From NCBI GenBank assembly GCA_013205605.1, contig JABMMK010000388.1:1-14034 (forward strand): a DNA stretch of 14,034 nt, given 5' to 3'. The DNA comes from Cytophagales bacterium (GTDB lineage Bacteria; Bacteroidota; Bacteroidia; Cytophagales; Spirosomataceae). The translations under genes and the position numbers were made by a program. Shown in pieces: positions 1-6,948 of this stretch (the stretch's first letter is position 1; each line of letters begins with the position of its first letter). The notes below the pieces were generated by a model. It searched no databases. It worked only from the letters and a program-made list of their open reading frames with translations, and was not told the DNA's origin.

Positions 1-107
1 GAATCAATTTATCGCTCATGTATGATTTAAATTATTCAGAAACTTCAGGAAAGCAGTCGCCCTATGGCTCTGCAATCGTAGTTCAGGTGGGTGGATTTTT
101 CTTTTAA
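1..107 (+). CDS. C-terminal end of an unidentified protein, possibly an outer-membrane beta-barrel (partial, runs off left edge)
   Basis: A reading frame is open from base 3 through a TAA at 105-107, giving 34 residues. The translation ends in PYGSAIVVQVGGFFF. This last stretch alternates polar and hydrophobic residues and finishes on phenylalanines, which is how the closing strand of many Bacteroidota outer-membrane barrels (for example PorP/SprF-like proteins) ends. The visible part is too short to assign a family, so the barrel idea is inference. It lies on the same strand as nrdB, 90 bp upstream, and no clear terminator hairpin separates them, only a T-rich run at about 108-126. It could also be a chance open frame, but its composition looks coding. 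Confidence 0.45.
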   Translation, partial: INLSLMYDLNYSETSGKQSPYGSAIVVQVGGFFF

Positions 108-131
108 CTTTTTTTTGTTTTTTTTAAACAA

Positions 132-160
132 TTTGACAAGAAATTAGTCTTGTATGTTGG
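132..160 (+). promoter_or_regulatory. Candidate nrdB promoter with an embedded dyad
   Basis: TTTG at 132-135 (TTTGACA) is followed after 17 bases by TATGTTGG at 153-160, resembling the Bacteroidota -33 TTTG and -7 TAnnTTTG elements with one mismatch in the -7. Inside lies the perfect inverted repeat ACAAGA-6-TCTTGT at 136-153. This is the right place for a repressor to block RNA polymerase. It does not look like the paired NrdR boxes known from other phyla. A start site near 166 would give a leader of about 30 nt. Confidence 0.4.
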
Positions 161-197
161 TTAGAAATTTATAAATTCGAATTCATTTTATTAACAT

Positions 198-1178
198 ATG
201 ACTACATCTACTTTTGCAGAACCTTTATTGGTTGAAGATCCTAATCGTTTCGTTTTATTTCCTATAAGACATGACGACATTTGGCAGTTTTATAAGAAAG
301 CGGAAGCGTCCTTTTGGACTGCGGAAGAAATTGATTTACAACAAGATTTAGCCGATTGGAAAAAAATGAATGACGGAGAGCGTCATTTTATTTCGCATGT
401 TTTGGCATTTTTTGCTGCATCCGATGGAATTGTTAATGAAAATTTAGCCAACAACTTTTTGAAAGAAGTCCAATATGCGGAGGCTAAATGTTTTTATGGT
501 TTCCAAATCATGATGGAAAACATTCATTCAGAAACCTATTCATTGTTGATCGACTCTTATATCAACGACCCAAAGGAAAAGGATCATTTGCTTCGTGCCA
601 TTGAAACCATTGATTGCGTGAAGAAGAAAGCGGATTGGGCGTTAAAATGGATCGAGAGTGATAGTTTTGTTGAGCGTTTAATTTCATTTGCTGCTGTTGA
701 AGGAATTTTCTTCTCAGGTAGTTTTTGTTCAATATTCTGGTTGAAAAAGCGTGGTTTAATGCCAGGCTTATCATTCTCAAATGAGTTGATCTCTCGCGAT
801 GAAGGATTGCACTGTGATTTTGCATGTTTACTGTATACAGAGCATATTCAAAATAAAATTTCTCAAGAGCGCATTTATGAGATCATTTTGAATGCCGTAG
901 AGATTGAAAAAGAATTTGTCACGGTGGCTCTTCCTGTTTCATTGATCGGTATGAATGCTGAATTAATGTGTCAATACATTGAATTTGTTGCAGATCGTTT
1001 ATTGATTTCTTTGGGATGTAAGAAGCACTATAATGCAGTTAATCCATTTGATTTTATGGAAATGATTTCATTGCAGGGGAAAACAAATTTCTTTGAGAAG
1101 CGCGTTGCTGAATATCAAAAATCGGGTGTCATGTCAGATAAAGAATCGATGTCTTTCTCCTTGGACCAAGATTTTTAA
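198..1178 (+). CDS. nrdB: Ribonucleoside-diphosphate reductase, small (beta, R2) subunit, class Ia, eukaryote-like subtype
   Basis: This 326-residue ferritin-like protein carries the di-iron centre and stable tyrosyl radical used by aerobic ribonucleotide reductase to make dNTPs in the cytoplasm. All expected residues are visible: metal ligands D76, E107, H110, E168, E202 and H205, and the radical tyrosine Y114 in the motif ENIHSETYSLLID. The radical-transfer path to the large subunit is also present: W40, D201 and C-terminal Y306. The protein ends SFSLDQDF, close to the FTLDADF tail by which mouse R2 docks on R1, so it belongs to the eukaryote-like R2 group found in many Bacteroidota. The start ATG at 198 gives the usual N-terminus and length. 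The gene stands alone: the following gene is convergent, so the large subunit NrdA must be encoded elsewhere. A promoter candidate with a dyad precedes it and a strong terminator follows. Confidence 0.97.
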   Translation: MTTSTFAEPLLVEDPNRFVLFPIRHDDIWQFYKKAEASFWTAEEIDLQQDLADWKKMNDGERHFISHVLAFFAASDGIVNENLANNFLKEVQYAEAKCFYGFQIMMENIHSETYSLLIDSYINDPKEKDHLLRAIETIDCVKKKADWALKWIESDSFVERLISFAAVEGIFFSGSFCSIFWLKKRGLMPGLSFSNELISRDEGLHCDFACLLYTEHIQNKISQERIYEIILNAVEIEKEFVTVALPVSLIGMNAELMCQYIEFVADRLLISLGCKKHYNAVNPFDFMEMISLQGKTNFFEKRVAEYQKSGVMSDKESMSFSLDQDF

Positions 1179-1197
1179 ATCTAAACTTATTTACGTT

Positions 1198-1230
1198 AAA
1201 TGCCTTGATGAGAATCAGGGCATTTTTTTT
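1198..1230 (+). terminator. Intrinsic terminator of nrdB
   Basis: A 12-bp stem (1198-1209 with 1214-1225, one G-U wobble) closes a GAGA tetraloop and runs straight into a T tract ending at 1230. It starts 20 bp after the nrdB stop. Read on the opposite strand, the stem is followed by AACGTAAAT rather than a T tract, so it should not efficiently stop transcripts of the convergent HupE-like gene. Confidence 0.9.
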
Positions 1231-1239
1231 GTCGTATAC

Positions 1240-1821
1240 TTACCATCGTTCAAGGACCATGGGCAAAGAAAGTCCAATGATGATGCCCGAAATGACTAGT
1301 ATATAATAGGTTAGTTTGATTTTAAACAATTCAATTAGGATGTTGGAAATGATTAGAATGGAAATGACGACTATAATTTGGGCTAATTCCAATCCTATGT
1401 TGAAGGCAAATAATGGGGATAAAATTGAACTCTCTTGGCCCATTAAGCTTTGCAGGTAATTTGAAAATCCTAATCCATGAATTAAACCAAAAATACCCAC
1501 AAGTATGAATTTATTTCGAGGTAATTTGGTCGATTTTGTTTTGCTCTCCTTAAAATTTAAATTGGTGAAAGCGGAAAATAAAATGGTGCAAGGAATTAAA
1601 AATTCGATCCAATTTTGAGAAAATTCAATCCATTTTAATGTGGCTAAGGCTAAGGTCAACGAATGACCCAAGGTAAAAGCGGTTATTAATAGCAGGAGTT
1701 TTTTTGCGTCATAAAATTTGTAAATACATGTAATGGATAAAATGAATAACAAGTGGTCTAAGGCCTGAATATTCATGATATGCTGAAAACCTAAAACCAA
1801 ATAGCTGTTAAATGTGGACAT
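1240..1821 (-). CDS. HupE/UreJ-family integral membrane protein, possible metal (Ni/Co) transporter
   Basis: A 193-residue, very hydrophobic protein with about six predicted membrane segments. It shows the conserved features of the HupE/UreJ_2 family: GFQHI (11-15) followed by LDHLLFI (21-27), AFTLGHSLTLALA (48-60), FGLIHGLGF (111-119) and FNIGLELAQ (140-148). The conserved H14, D22, H23, H53, H115 and E145 lie in or near membrane segments, as expected for metal coordination. Family members with hydrogenase or urease operons are thought to move nickel; in Bacteroidota many copies sit alone and their substrate is unknown. No hydrogenase, urease or cobalamin gene is in this window, so the substrate here is open. 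The gene is convergent with nrdB and divergent from the GMC oxidoreductase, with 60 bp between the starts. It is noticeably more AT-rich than the metabolic genes to the right, partly because of its many Ile, Leu and Phe codons. Confidence 0.8.
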   Translation of the reverse strand: MSTFNSYLVLGFQHIMNIQALDHLLFILSITCIYKFYDAKKLLLLITAFTLGHSLTLALATLKWIEFSQNWIEFLIPCTILFSAFTNLNFKESKTKSTKLPRNKFILVGIFGLIHGLGFSNYLQSLMGQESSILSPLFAFNIGLELAQIIVVISILIISNILIELFKIKLTYYILVISGIIIGLSLPMVLERW

Positions 1822-1881
1822 TTATGACGTAATTTTCCCTAAAAATATTGAAATTTAAAGAATTAATTTAAAAAATCTTAA

Positions 1882-3483
1882 ATGAGGTCATTTGATTACA
1901 TCATTGTAGGCGCTGGTACCGCTGGTTGTGTGCTGGCAAATCGGCTTACAGAAAACCCTTCGATCCAAGTCTTATTAGTGGAGGCGGGAATGGACAGTCG
2001 TGATCCGAGAATTTTCACACCTTCTTCATACCCTTTATTAAATGGGACTAATATGAATTGGAATTTTTTTACCGAGCCTCAGAAAAATTTAGGAGGGCGT
2101 CAGATATACCAGCCGCGAGGTAAGGTGATGGGAGGAAGTAGTGCCATTAATTGCATGGCTTATATTCGTGGAAATAAAGCAGATTTTGAAAATTGGGAGT
2201 CGATGGGTTGTAAAGGTTGGTCCTATGCCGATATGCTTCCGTATTTCAAAAAGTCAGAAAACAACCTAGATATCCAGAATGAATTTCATGCCCAAGGGGG
2301 CCCTTTAACCGTTTCTAATCCCAGCCAAAATACCATTTTTGGTCAGGCATTTATCGAAGCATGCGGCTCAGTTGGAATACCTAAAAATGCTGATTTTAAT
2401 GGCGCAAGTCAAATAGGTGCGGGTATGTTTCAGTTTGCCATTGCGGATGGCCAACGAGTGACTGGTGCCAGCGCGTTTATCAATCCGATTTTAAAAAGAA
2501 AAAATTTAAAGGTTCTAAGCCAATTTCATGTCACCAATTTAGTGATTGAAGGTGATCAAGTTACCGGCATAGAAGGGCATTTGAAAAATGCGAAATTGAG
2601 TACCATTTTTAAGGCAAACCAAGATGTTATCCTATCTGCAGGCTCTTTTCAGAGTCCACAAATTATGATGTTGGCCGGCATAGGCGATGCAGATTATTTG
2701 AAGTCTTTTGGCATAGAGCAGAAAGTTAATTTGCCTGGAGTGGGTAAAAATTTGTCGGATCACGTATTTGTCAATATGCACGCCGAGGCGAAAACTCAGC
2801 GCGCTTCATTTAATGCAGCTATTTCTGTCCCTAATTTCCTGACTTATGTGACTAAAAAGAAAGGACCCCTTTCAGCAAGTCCATTAGAAGGTTGTGCATT
2901 TTATGATTCGGTGAACCAATCTGACCAACCAGATTTACAATTTCATTTTTCTTCTGCGTGGTCAATAGATATGTATGATTACAAAAAAATGCCCATTGAC
3001 GACGGATTTACTTGTTTGCCTACTTTATTGAAACCCGAAAGTAGAGGCTATGTGGGCTTACACTCAAAATCACCTTGGGATGCACCTCAAATAGACCCAA
3101 ATTATTTATCCGATTCCGAAGGAAAAGATTTGGCTACCTTGAAAAGAGGCGTGAAATTAGCACATCAAATTTTATTATCTGCTGAATTTGATCACCTTAG
3201 ATTAGGCAAAACATTGCCTTATCCCTCAGGTGAACTGACGGAGGAATTGATTGAAAAACATATTGAACGGGCCACAGAATGCGTTTATCACCCCATTGGA
3301 ACTTGTAAAATGGGCAATGATGCGAGTTCGGTAACAGATCCAAAAACGCTCCGTGTGAAGGGAATAAATGGCTTACGTGTTATCGATGCTTCCATCATGC
3401 CAGATTTGGTATCTGGAAATACAAATTCCATCGTGATGGCCATTGGCGAAAAAGGTTCTGATTTAATCTTAAATAATTATTAA
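1882..3483 (+). CDS. GMC-family flavin (FAD) oxidoreductase, choline/alcohol dehydrogenase-like
   Basis: A 533-residue enzyme of the glucose-methanol-choline family, which oxidises primary alcohols or polyols with FAD. Seen in the sequence: the N-terminal dinucleotide-binding motif VGAGTAGCVLANRL (9-22) with E34 positioned for the FAD ribose; GMC signature 1 around PRGKVMGGSSAINCMAYIRG (78-97); GMC signature 2 around LSAGSFQSPQIMMLAGIG (251-268); the catalytic H470 in YHPIGTCKMG; and the second catalytic position N513 in SGNTNSIVMAIGEK. Length and motif order fit choline dehydrogenase and long-chain alcohol dehydrogenase relatives. No signal peptide is visible, so it is probably cytoplasmic. 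The substrate cannot be told from sequence; there is no betaine aldehyde dehydrogenase or choline transporter alongside, so calling it betA would be unsupported. It is followed on the same strand by the SnoaL-like gene after 27 bp. Confidence 0.93.
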   Translation: MRSFDYIIVGAGTAGCVLANRLTENPSIQVLLVEAGMDSRDPRIFTPSSYPLLNGTNMNWNFFTEPQKNLGGRQIYQPRGKVMGGSSAINCMAYIRGNKADFENWESMGCKGWSYADMLPYFKKSENNLDIQNEFHAQGGPLTVSNPSQNTIFGQAFIEACGSVGIPKNADFNGASQIGAGMFQFAIADGQRVTGASAFINPILKRKNLKVLSQFHVTNLVIEGDQVTGIEGHLKNAKLSTIFKANQDVILSAGSFQSPQIMMLAGIGDADYLKSFGIEQKVNLPGVGKNLSDHVFVNMHAEAKTQRASFNAAISVPNFLTYVTKKKGPLSASPLEGCAFYDSVNQSDQPDLQFHFSSAWSIDMYDYKKMPIDDGFTCLPTLLKPESRGYVGLHSKSPWDAPQIDPNYLSDSEGKDLATLKRGVKLAHQILLSAEFDHLRLGKTLPYPSGELTEELIEKHIERATECVYHPIGTCKMGNDASSVTDPKTLRVKGINGLRVIDASIMPDLVSGNTNSIVMAIGEKGSDLILNNY

Positions 3484-3487
3484 TTTG
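3457..3487 (+). promoter_or_regulatory. Possible separate promoter for the SnoaL-like gene
   Basis: TTAATTTGC at 3480-3488 resembles the Bacteroidota -7 element TAnnTTTG with one mismatch, and TCTG at 3457-3460 is a weak -33 match 19 bases upstream. It overlaps the end of the oxidoreductase gene. If used, the downstream gene would have its own short leader of about 15-20 nt; otherwise the two genes are simply co-transcribed. Confidence 0.3.
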
Positions 3488-3510
3488 CACACCTAATAAA
3501 AAAACATACA

Positions 3511-3945
3511 ATGAAAAAAATCATTTTAATTTTAACTACCCTTGTTATGGCGGTAACCGCAAAAGCACAAAAGGCTAGCGTTGAATCTTTACGCGAAGCA
3601 GAATTGAATCGTTTTAAAGTGATGATTGGACAAGACGAAAAAGGCTTAGATGCAGTGATGCACGCTGATTTAGTTTACAATCACTCAAACGCCGCTACAG
3701 ACAACAAAGTGAGCTATGTGGGCTCAATCGTTTCAAAGAAAACGGTTTATGCCTCCATTGAATCAGAGGAATTAACCCCACGTGTGTACGGAAAATTTGG
3801 AATTATTACTGGAATCGCGAAAATCAAAAATCAAGCGAAAGACGGTTCATTTACATTTAATCATCTCAAATATACCGATGTTTGGATTTTTCAAGATAAA
3901 AGATGGCAAATGCTTTCTTGGCAATCAACGAAAATACTTAACTAA
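3511..3945 (+). CDS. Exported SnoaL/DUF4440-like (NTF2-fold) protein of unknown function
   Basis: A 144-residue protein that begins with a clear Sec signal peptide: MKK, a hydrophobic core (residues 4-16) and AKA before Q20, so the mature part of about 125 residues should lie in the periplasm. The mature domain has the pattern of DUF4440/SnoaL-like NTF2-fold proteins: an N-terminal helix (ESLREAELNRFKVMI), then DLVYNHSN (53-60) with H58, a YVGSIVSKKTVY segment (69-80), YGKFGIITGIAKI (93-105), and the typical closing strand VWIFQDKRWQMLSWQST (124-140). This fold serves as enzyme or ligand-binding pocket in different proteins, so no reaction can be assigned. It follows the GMC oxidoreductase closely, and its last 8 bases overlap the end of convergent bioA. 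A-rich sequence precedes the ATG and no Shine-Dalgarno is seen. Confidence 0.82.
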   Translation: MKKIILILTTLVMAVTAKAQKASVESLREAELNRFKVMIGQDEKGLDAVMHADLVYNHSNAATDNKVSYVGSIVSKKTVYASIESEELTPRVYGKFGIITGIAKIKNQAKDGSFTFNHLKYTDVWIFQDKRWQMLSWQSTKILN

Positions 3946-5230
3946 TCGTAGAGGCAAAATTTTCGATTTCAAGATAAATCAGGGCTAATTCCGACGGCTT
4001 TATGCAATAGGGAGGCAAGATATATAAGGTATTACCCAGGGGTCTCAAAAGGATCCCTTTTTTTATAAAATGGTCGTAGGCTTTTCCTCGGATAGGATTT
4101 AAATAACCATCTTTTTCAACCGTCTCTAGTTCGCAGGCTATAATCGTGCCAACACATCTTACATTTTTGATGGTCGAATGTCCGGTCATTTTGATTTTCC
4201 ATGCTTCATGAATTTTCTCGATGGCTGCGATATTAGACCAAGTAGCTTCCTCCTCCATCAGGTCCATACTGGCGTTCGCTGCCGCGCAAGCAAGGGGATT
4301 TGCCGTGAAGGAATGGGAATGAAAAAGAGTCTTCTTTCGATCTGAAGAAAGAAAAGATTCAAATAGTTGATCCGAGCAAACAGTAACCCCCAAGGCCATC
4401 ATGCCACCGGTTAAACCTTTTGACAAGCAAACGATATCAGGTTTTTGCTGCAAATAATCCATCGCAAACCATTTACCTGTACGCCCAAAACCCGTCATGA
4501 TTTCATCAGAAATACTGATCAATCCCTGATCTTTTGTTAATGAAATGATCTTATCTAAGGTTTCAGCGGCATACATGTTCATGCCACCAGCACCTTGAAT
4601 TAAGGGTTCAAAAATGATGGCCGCATATCCTTCAGCCTGCTTTAATTTAGTTTCTAATGCTTCCAGACATAAAGCTTCATTTTTGGGATTAGGAATAAAT
4701 TCTACCTCAAAAAGCATGTCTTGAAATGGTGCATTGAAGGAGCTGGGCGCCCCCAAACTCATCGCCCCAAACGTATCTCCATGGTAAGCATCTTCAAACG
4801 CAATAATTTTCCTACGCTTTTCATTTCCTTGGTTATGAAAGAATTGTAAGGCCATTTTGATCGCGACCTCCACGGCGGTGGACCCATTATCCGAGTAAAA
4901 TACTTTTTGGAAATTGGCCGGTAAGTGGCTTAATAACCTCTCTGCTAAGCGAATAGCAGGCTCATGGGTAAAACCTGCAAAAATGACTTGTTCTAATTTG
5001 AGTGCCTGTTCATACACTTTTTGGGCCATGTAAGCATTTGCGTGCCCATGTAAATTTACCCACCAAGAAGCGATGGCGTCAATGTATTGTTTTCCGTCCT
5101 CATCATATAAATAGACTCCCTCCCCTCGTACGATGGCGATGGATGATGGTTCGATAAAATGTTGCGTAAATGGATGCCAAACAACTTTTTGATCTCTTTC
5201 TGATAGACTAATTTGAGATGGATTTGGCAT
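3938..5230 (-). CDS. bioA: Adenosylmethionine--8-amino-7-oxononanoate aminotransferase (DAPA synthase)
   Basis: This 430-residue PLP enzyme converts KAPA (8-amino-7-oxononanoate) to DAPA, usually with S-adenosylmethionine as amino donor, in the second ring-forming step of biotin synthesis. It shows the class III aminotransferase layout: WHPFTQ at 18-23 (a BioA hallmark), SWW at 55-57 in the substrate pocket, the phosphate-binding SDNGSTAVE at 113-121, YHGDTFGAMSLG at 149-160, the cofactor aspartate D242 in SDEIMTGFGRTG, the PLP lysine K271 in LSKGLTGG, and HSFTANPLACAAA at 306-318. The length is normal. It is the last gene of bioF-bioD-bioA; its ATG (5228-5230) lies inside the end of bioD, a 23-bp overlap that suggests translational coupling. 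Its end overlaps the convergent SnoaL-like gene by 8 bp, so any terminator of that gene must lie within bioA. Confidence 0.96.
   Translation of the reverse strand: MPNPSQISLSERDQKVVWHPFTQHFIEPSSIAIVRGEGVYLYDEDGKQYIDAIASWWVNLHGHANAYMAQKVYEQALKLEQVIFAGFTHEPAIRLAERLLSHLPANFQKVFYSDNGSTAVEVAIKMALQFFHNQGNEKRRKIIAFEDAYHGDTFGAMSLGAPSSFNAPFQDMLFEVEFIPNPKNEALCLEALETKLKQAEGYAAIIFEPLIQGAGGMNMYAAETLDKIISLTKDQGLISISDEIMTGFGRTGKWFAMDYLQQKPDIVCLSKGLTGGMMALGVTVCSDQLFESFLSSDRKKTLFHSHSFTANPLACAAANASMDLMEEEATWSNIAAIEKIHEAWKIKMTGHSTIKNVRCVGTIIACELETVEKDGYLNPIRGKAYDHFIKKGILLRPLGNTLYILPPYCIKPSELALIYLEIENFASTIS
4038..4064 (+). terminator. Terminator-like hairpin for the SnoaL-like gene, lying antisense within bioA
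   Basis: On the + strand AGGGGTC (4038-4044) pairs with GATCCCT (4052-4058) through a 7-nt loop, with one G-U pair, and is followed at once by Ts through 4064. That is the form of a Rho-independent terminator, 93 bp after the stop of the upstream + strand gene. The same bases encode the conserved GILLRPLGN region of BioA, so part of the match may be coincidental. Confidence 0.45.
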
Positions 5231-5819
5231 ATTTTATAATAGTTTCTGGCGTAATTTCCTGTTCTTGTTGGACACGCAAAACTACGGGTAATTGTGTATA
5301 CTTTAAAATGAATTTTTCTCCTGAAGGATTTGAAGGTCCATTGAGGACAATTCCCATGATGGGAATATGGTTGTCCTTGAGTATTTGGTAGGTCAACAAC
5401 GTATGATTGATGCTACCCAAATAATTTTTACTTACCAAAAGTATGGGTAGAGCTAATTTTTTTATGAGGTCTAAATTCGTTTGATGGTCGTTGACCGGTA
5501 CGAGAATTCCTCCTGCCAGTTCCACAATCAATGTGTTGGAGGTTTGCGGCAATTGAATTTTTTCTAGGTCAATTGTGACCCCGTCGATCTCTGCAGCCGT
5601 ATGTGGGGAAAGAGGTTGGCTTAATACATAACTAGAATCCCAAACTTTTAAGTTGGGCAATTGGGTCATTTTTTTTATAAATAAAGCATCCGCTTCCTCC
5701 GGATTTCCCGATTGAATCGGTTTCCAGTAGTCGGCCTGAAGCGCTTGAGTAAATATGGCTGATATGAGTGTTTTGCCAATTTCAGTTCCAATTCCCGCGA
5801 CAATGAACGATTTATGCAT
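5208..5819 (-). CDS. bioD: ATP-dependent dethiobiotin synthetase
   Basis: A 203-residue P-loop enzyme that carboxylates DAPA and closes the ureido ring to give dethiobiotin, using CO2 and ATP. Evidence: the deviant Walker A motif GIGTEIGKT (9-17) with K16 and T17, KPIQSG (33-38) with the conserved lysine, SPHTAAE (71-77) in the substrate region, and VELAGGILVPV (99-109), which corresponds to the E-x-A-G-G-x-x-V-P motif of the family. Length fits. It is the middle gene of the bio operon: its ATG (5817-5819) overlaps the bioF stop by 8 bp, and bioA starts within its last codons. Such overlaps usually mean coupled translation from one mRNA. No signal peptide, cytoplasmic. Confidence 0.95.
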   Translation of the reverse strand: MHKSFIVAGIGTEIGKTLISAIFTQALQADYWKPIQSGNPEEADALFIKKMTQLPNLKVWDSSYVLSQPLSPHTAAEIDGVTIDLEKIQLPQTSNTLIVELAGGILVPVNDHQTNLDLIKKLALPILLVSKNYLGSINHTLLTYQILKDNHIPIMGIVLNGPSNPSGEKFILKYTQLPVVLRVQQEQEITPETIIKYAKSISN

Positions 5820-6948
5820 CGGTTTCCATGGTTTTAATGAGGGCTAAAATAGCTTCTTTTTTTGTCAAGCTGTTCAACGTGATGCGAATTCTTTCCTCTC
5901 CTTTTGGGACTGTAGGGTAAACGATTGCTTTGACGGCAAATCCAGCTTCTTGCATCTCTAATGCTTTCTTTTTAACGGCTTTGTTTCCGGCGACGAAAAA
6001 GGTTTGAATGGCTGTTTTACTAGGTCCCCAATGGATTGATTTAGCATGTTCAATAAAATAGGCTATATTTTCCTTTAATTTTTTTCGTAAGTCACTCTGC
6101 GTTTCTAACAAACCTAAGGTAGTCGATAAGCTCGATATATGATGGGGACTTGGGGATGTTGAGTAAATAAAGGGTCGGGCAAAATTGATTAAAAAATCAA
6201 TTAACGTTTGTGACCCTAAAACGACTGCCCCTGCATTTCCCCAGGCTTTACCAAAAGTAATGACTCTAGCAAATACCTCTTTTTCGATGCCCATTTCTAC
6301 CGCTAATCCATTTCCAATAGGCCCATAGACTCCACCTGCATGAGCCTCGTCCAGGATTATTTCAGCGTTGTATTTATTTTTCAAATGGACTAATTCTCTC
6401 AAAGGCGCCATGTCTCCATCCATGGAATATACGGATTCAACGACAATCCATTTGGGCGTTTCGAGGGGATATTCGCGCAATAATTTTTCTAAATCCGCTA
6501 GGTCATTATGGGCAAATATCTTGCGTTCTGCTTTTGCTAAGCGCAAACCGTCGATTAAACTTGCGTGCAATAATTGATCACAAAATACGACTTGATCTTT
6601 TTGGGCGATGGAAGAGATTAAGCCGACATTGGCATCGTATCCACTAGAAAATAATAAAGATGCTTCTGCCTGATGAAACTCAGCGCATTTTCTTTCAAAT
6701 TGTTCCACCTGAATGGATTGCCCTGAAATTAATCTCGAGCCAGTCGATCCATTGATGGAAGTCAAATTAGATTTTAATGCTTTAAAATCGGCGTCAATTT
6801 TATCTGCTAACGATGGATTCTTGGCTAGACCCAAATAATCATTGGAGCAAAAATCGGCAAGTTTATCCATGACGTTCAGCGAGCGAATGAGGCCATTTTG
6901 CCTTCGCTCGGTCAATTGTTCCCCTAAAATTTGTTCGTGTGATTTCAT
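5812..6948 (-). CDS. bioF: 8-amino-7-oxononanoate synthase (KAPA synthase)
   Basis: A PLP enzyme that condenses pimeloyl-ACP or pimeloyl-CoA with L-alanine to give KAPA, the first committed ring-forming step of biotin synthesis. I chose the ATG at 6946-6948 (378 residues) over an in-frame TTG at 6966. The ATG has GAGGGA about 8 nt upstream and gives the usual family start MKSHEQILGEQL, while the TTG would add six unmatched residues. Numbered from this ATG: FCSNDYLGL at 33-41, NGSTGSRLISG at 66-76, SGYDANVGL at 103-111, H128 in the LHASLIDG motif, D200 and H203 in LDEAHAGG, and the PLP lysine K234 in TFGKAWGNAGA. This is the alpha-oxoamine synthase signature. The related enzyme 2-amino-3-ketobutyrate ligase (kbl) is the main alternative, but linkage to bioD and bioA settles it. 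First gene of the operon; no bioB, bioC or bioH is nearby. Confidence 0.95.
   Translation of the reverse strand: MKSHEQILGEQLTERRQNGLIRSLNVMDKLADFCSNDYLGLAKNPSLADKIDADFKALKSNLTSINGSTGSRLISGQSIQVEQFERKCAEFHQAEASLLFSSGYDANVGLISSIAQKDQVVFCDQLLHASLIDGLRLAKAERKIFAHNDLADLEKLLREYPLETPKWIVVESVYSMDGDMAPLRELVHLKNKYNAEIILDEAHAGGVYGPIGNGLAVEMGIEKEVFARVITFGKAWGNAGAVVLGSQTLIDFLINFARPFIYSTSPSPHHISSLSTTLGLLETQSDLRKKLKENIAYFIEHAKSIHWGPSKTAIQTFFVAGNKAVKKKALEMQEAGFAVKAIVYPTVPKGEERIRITLNSLTKKEAILALIKTMETDA

Noticed and set aside
61..95. tRNA-like start (GGCTCTGC...GTAGTTCAGGTGG) near the left edge
   Set aside because: It recalls a tRNA D-arm, but no anticodon stem, T-arm (GGTTCGAATCC-like) or acceptor complement follows, and the frame through it reads as coding.
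1882..3483. Naming the GMC oxidoreductase betA (choline dehydrogenase)
   Set aside because: The motifs define only the GMC family, and there is no betaine aldehyde dehydrogenase, choline transporter or BetI regulator beside it.
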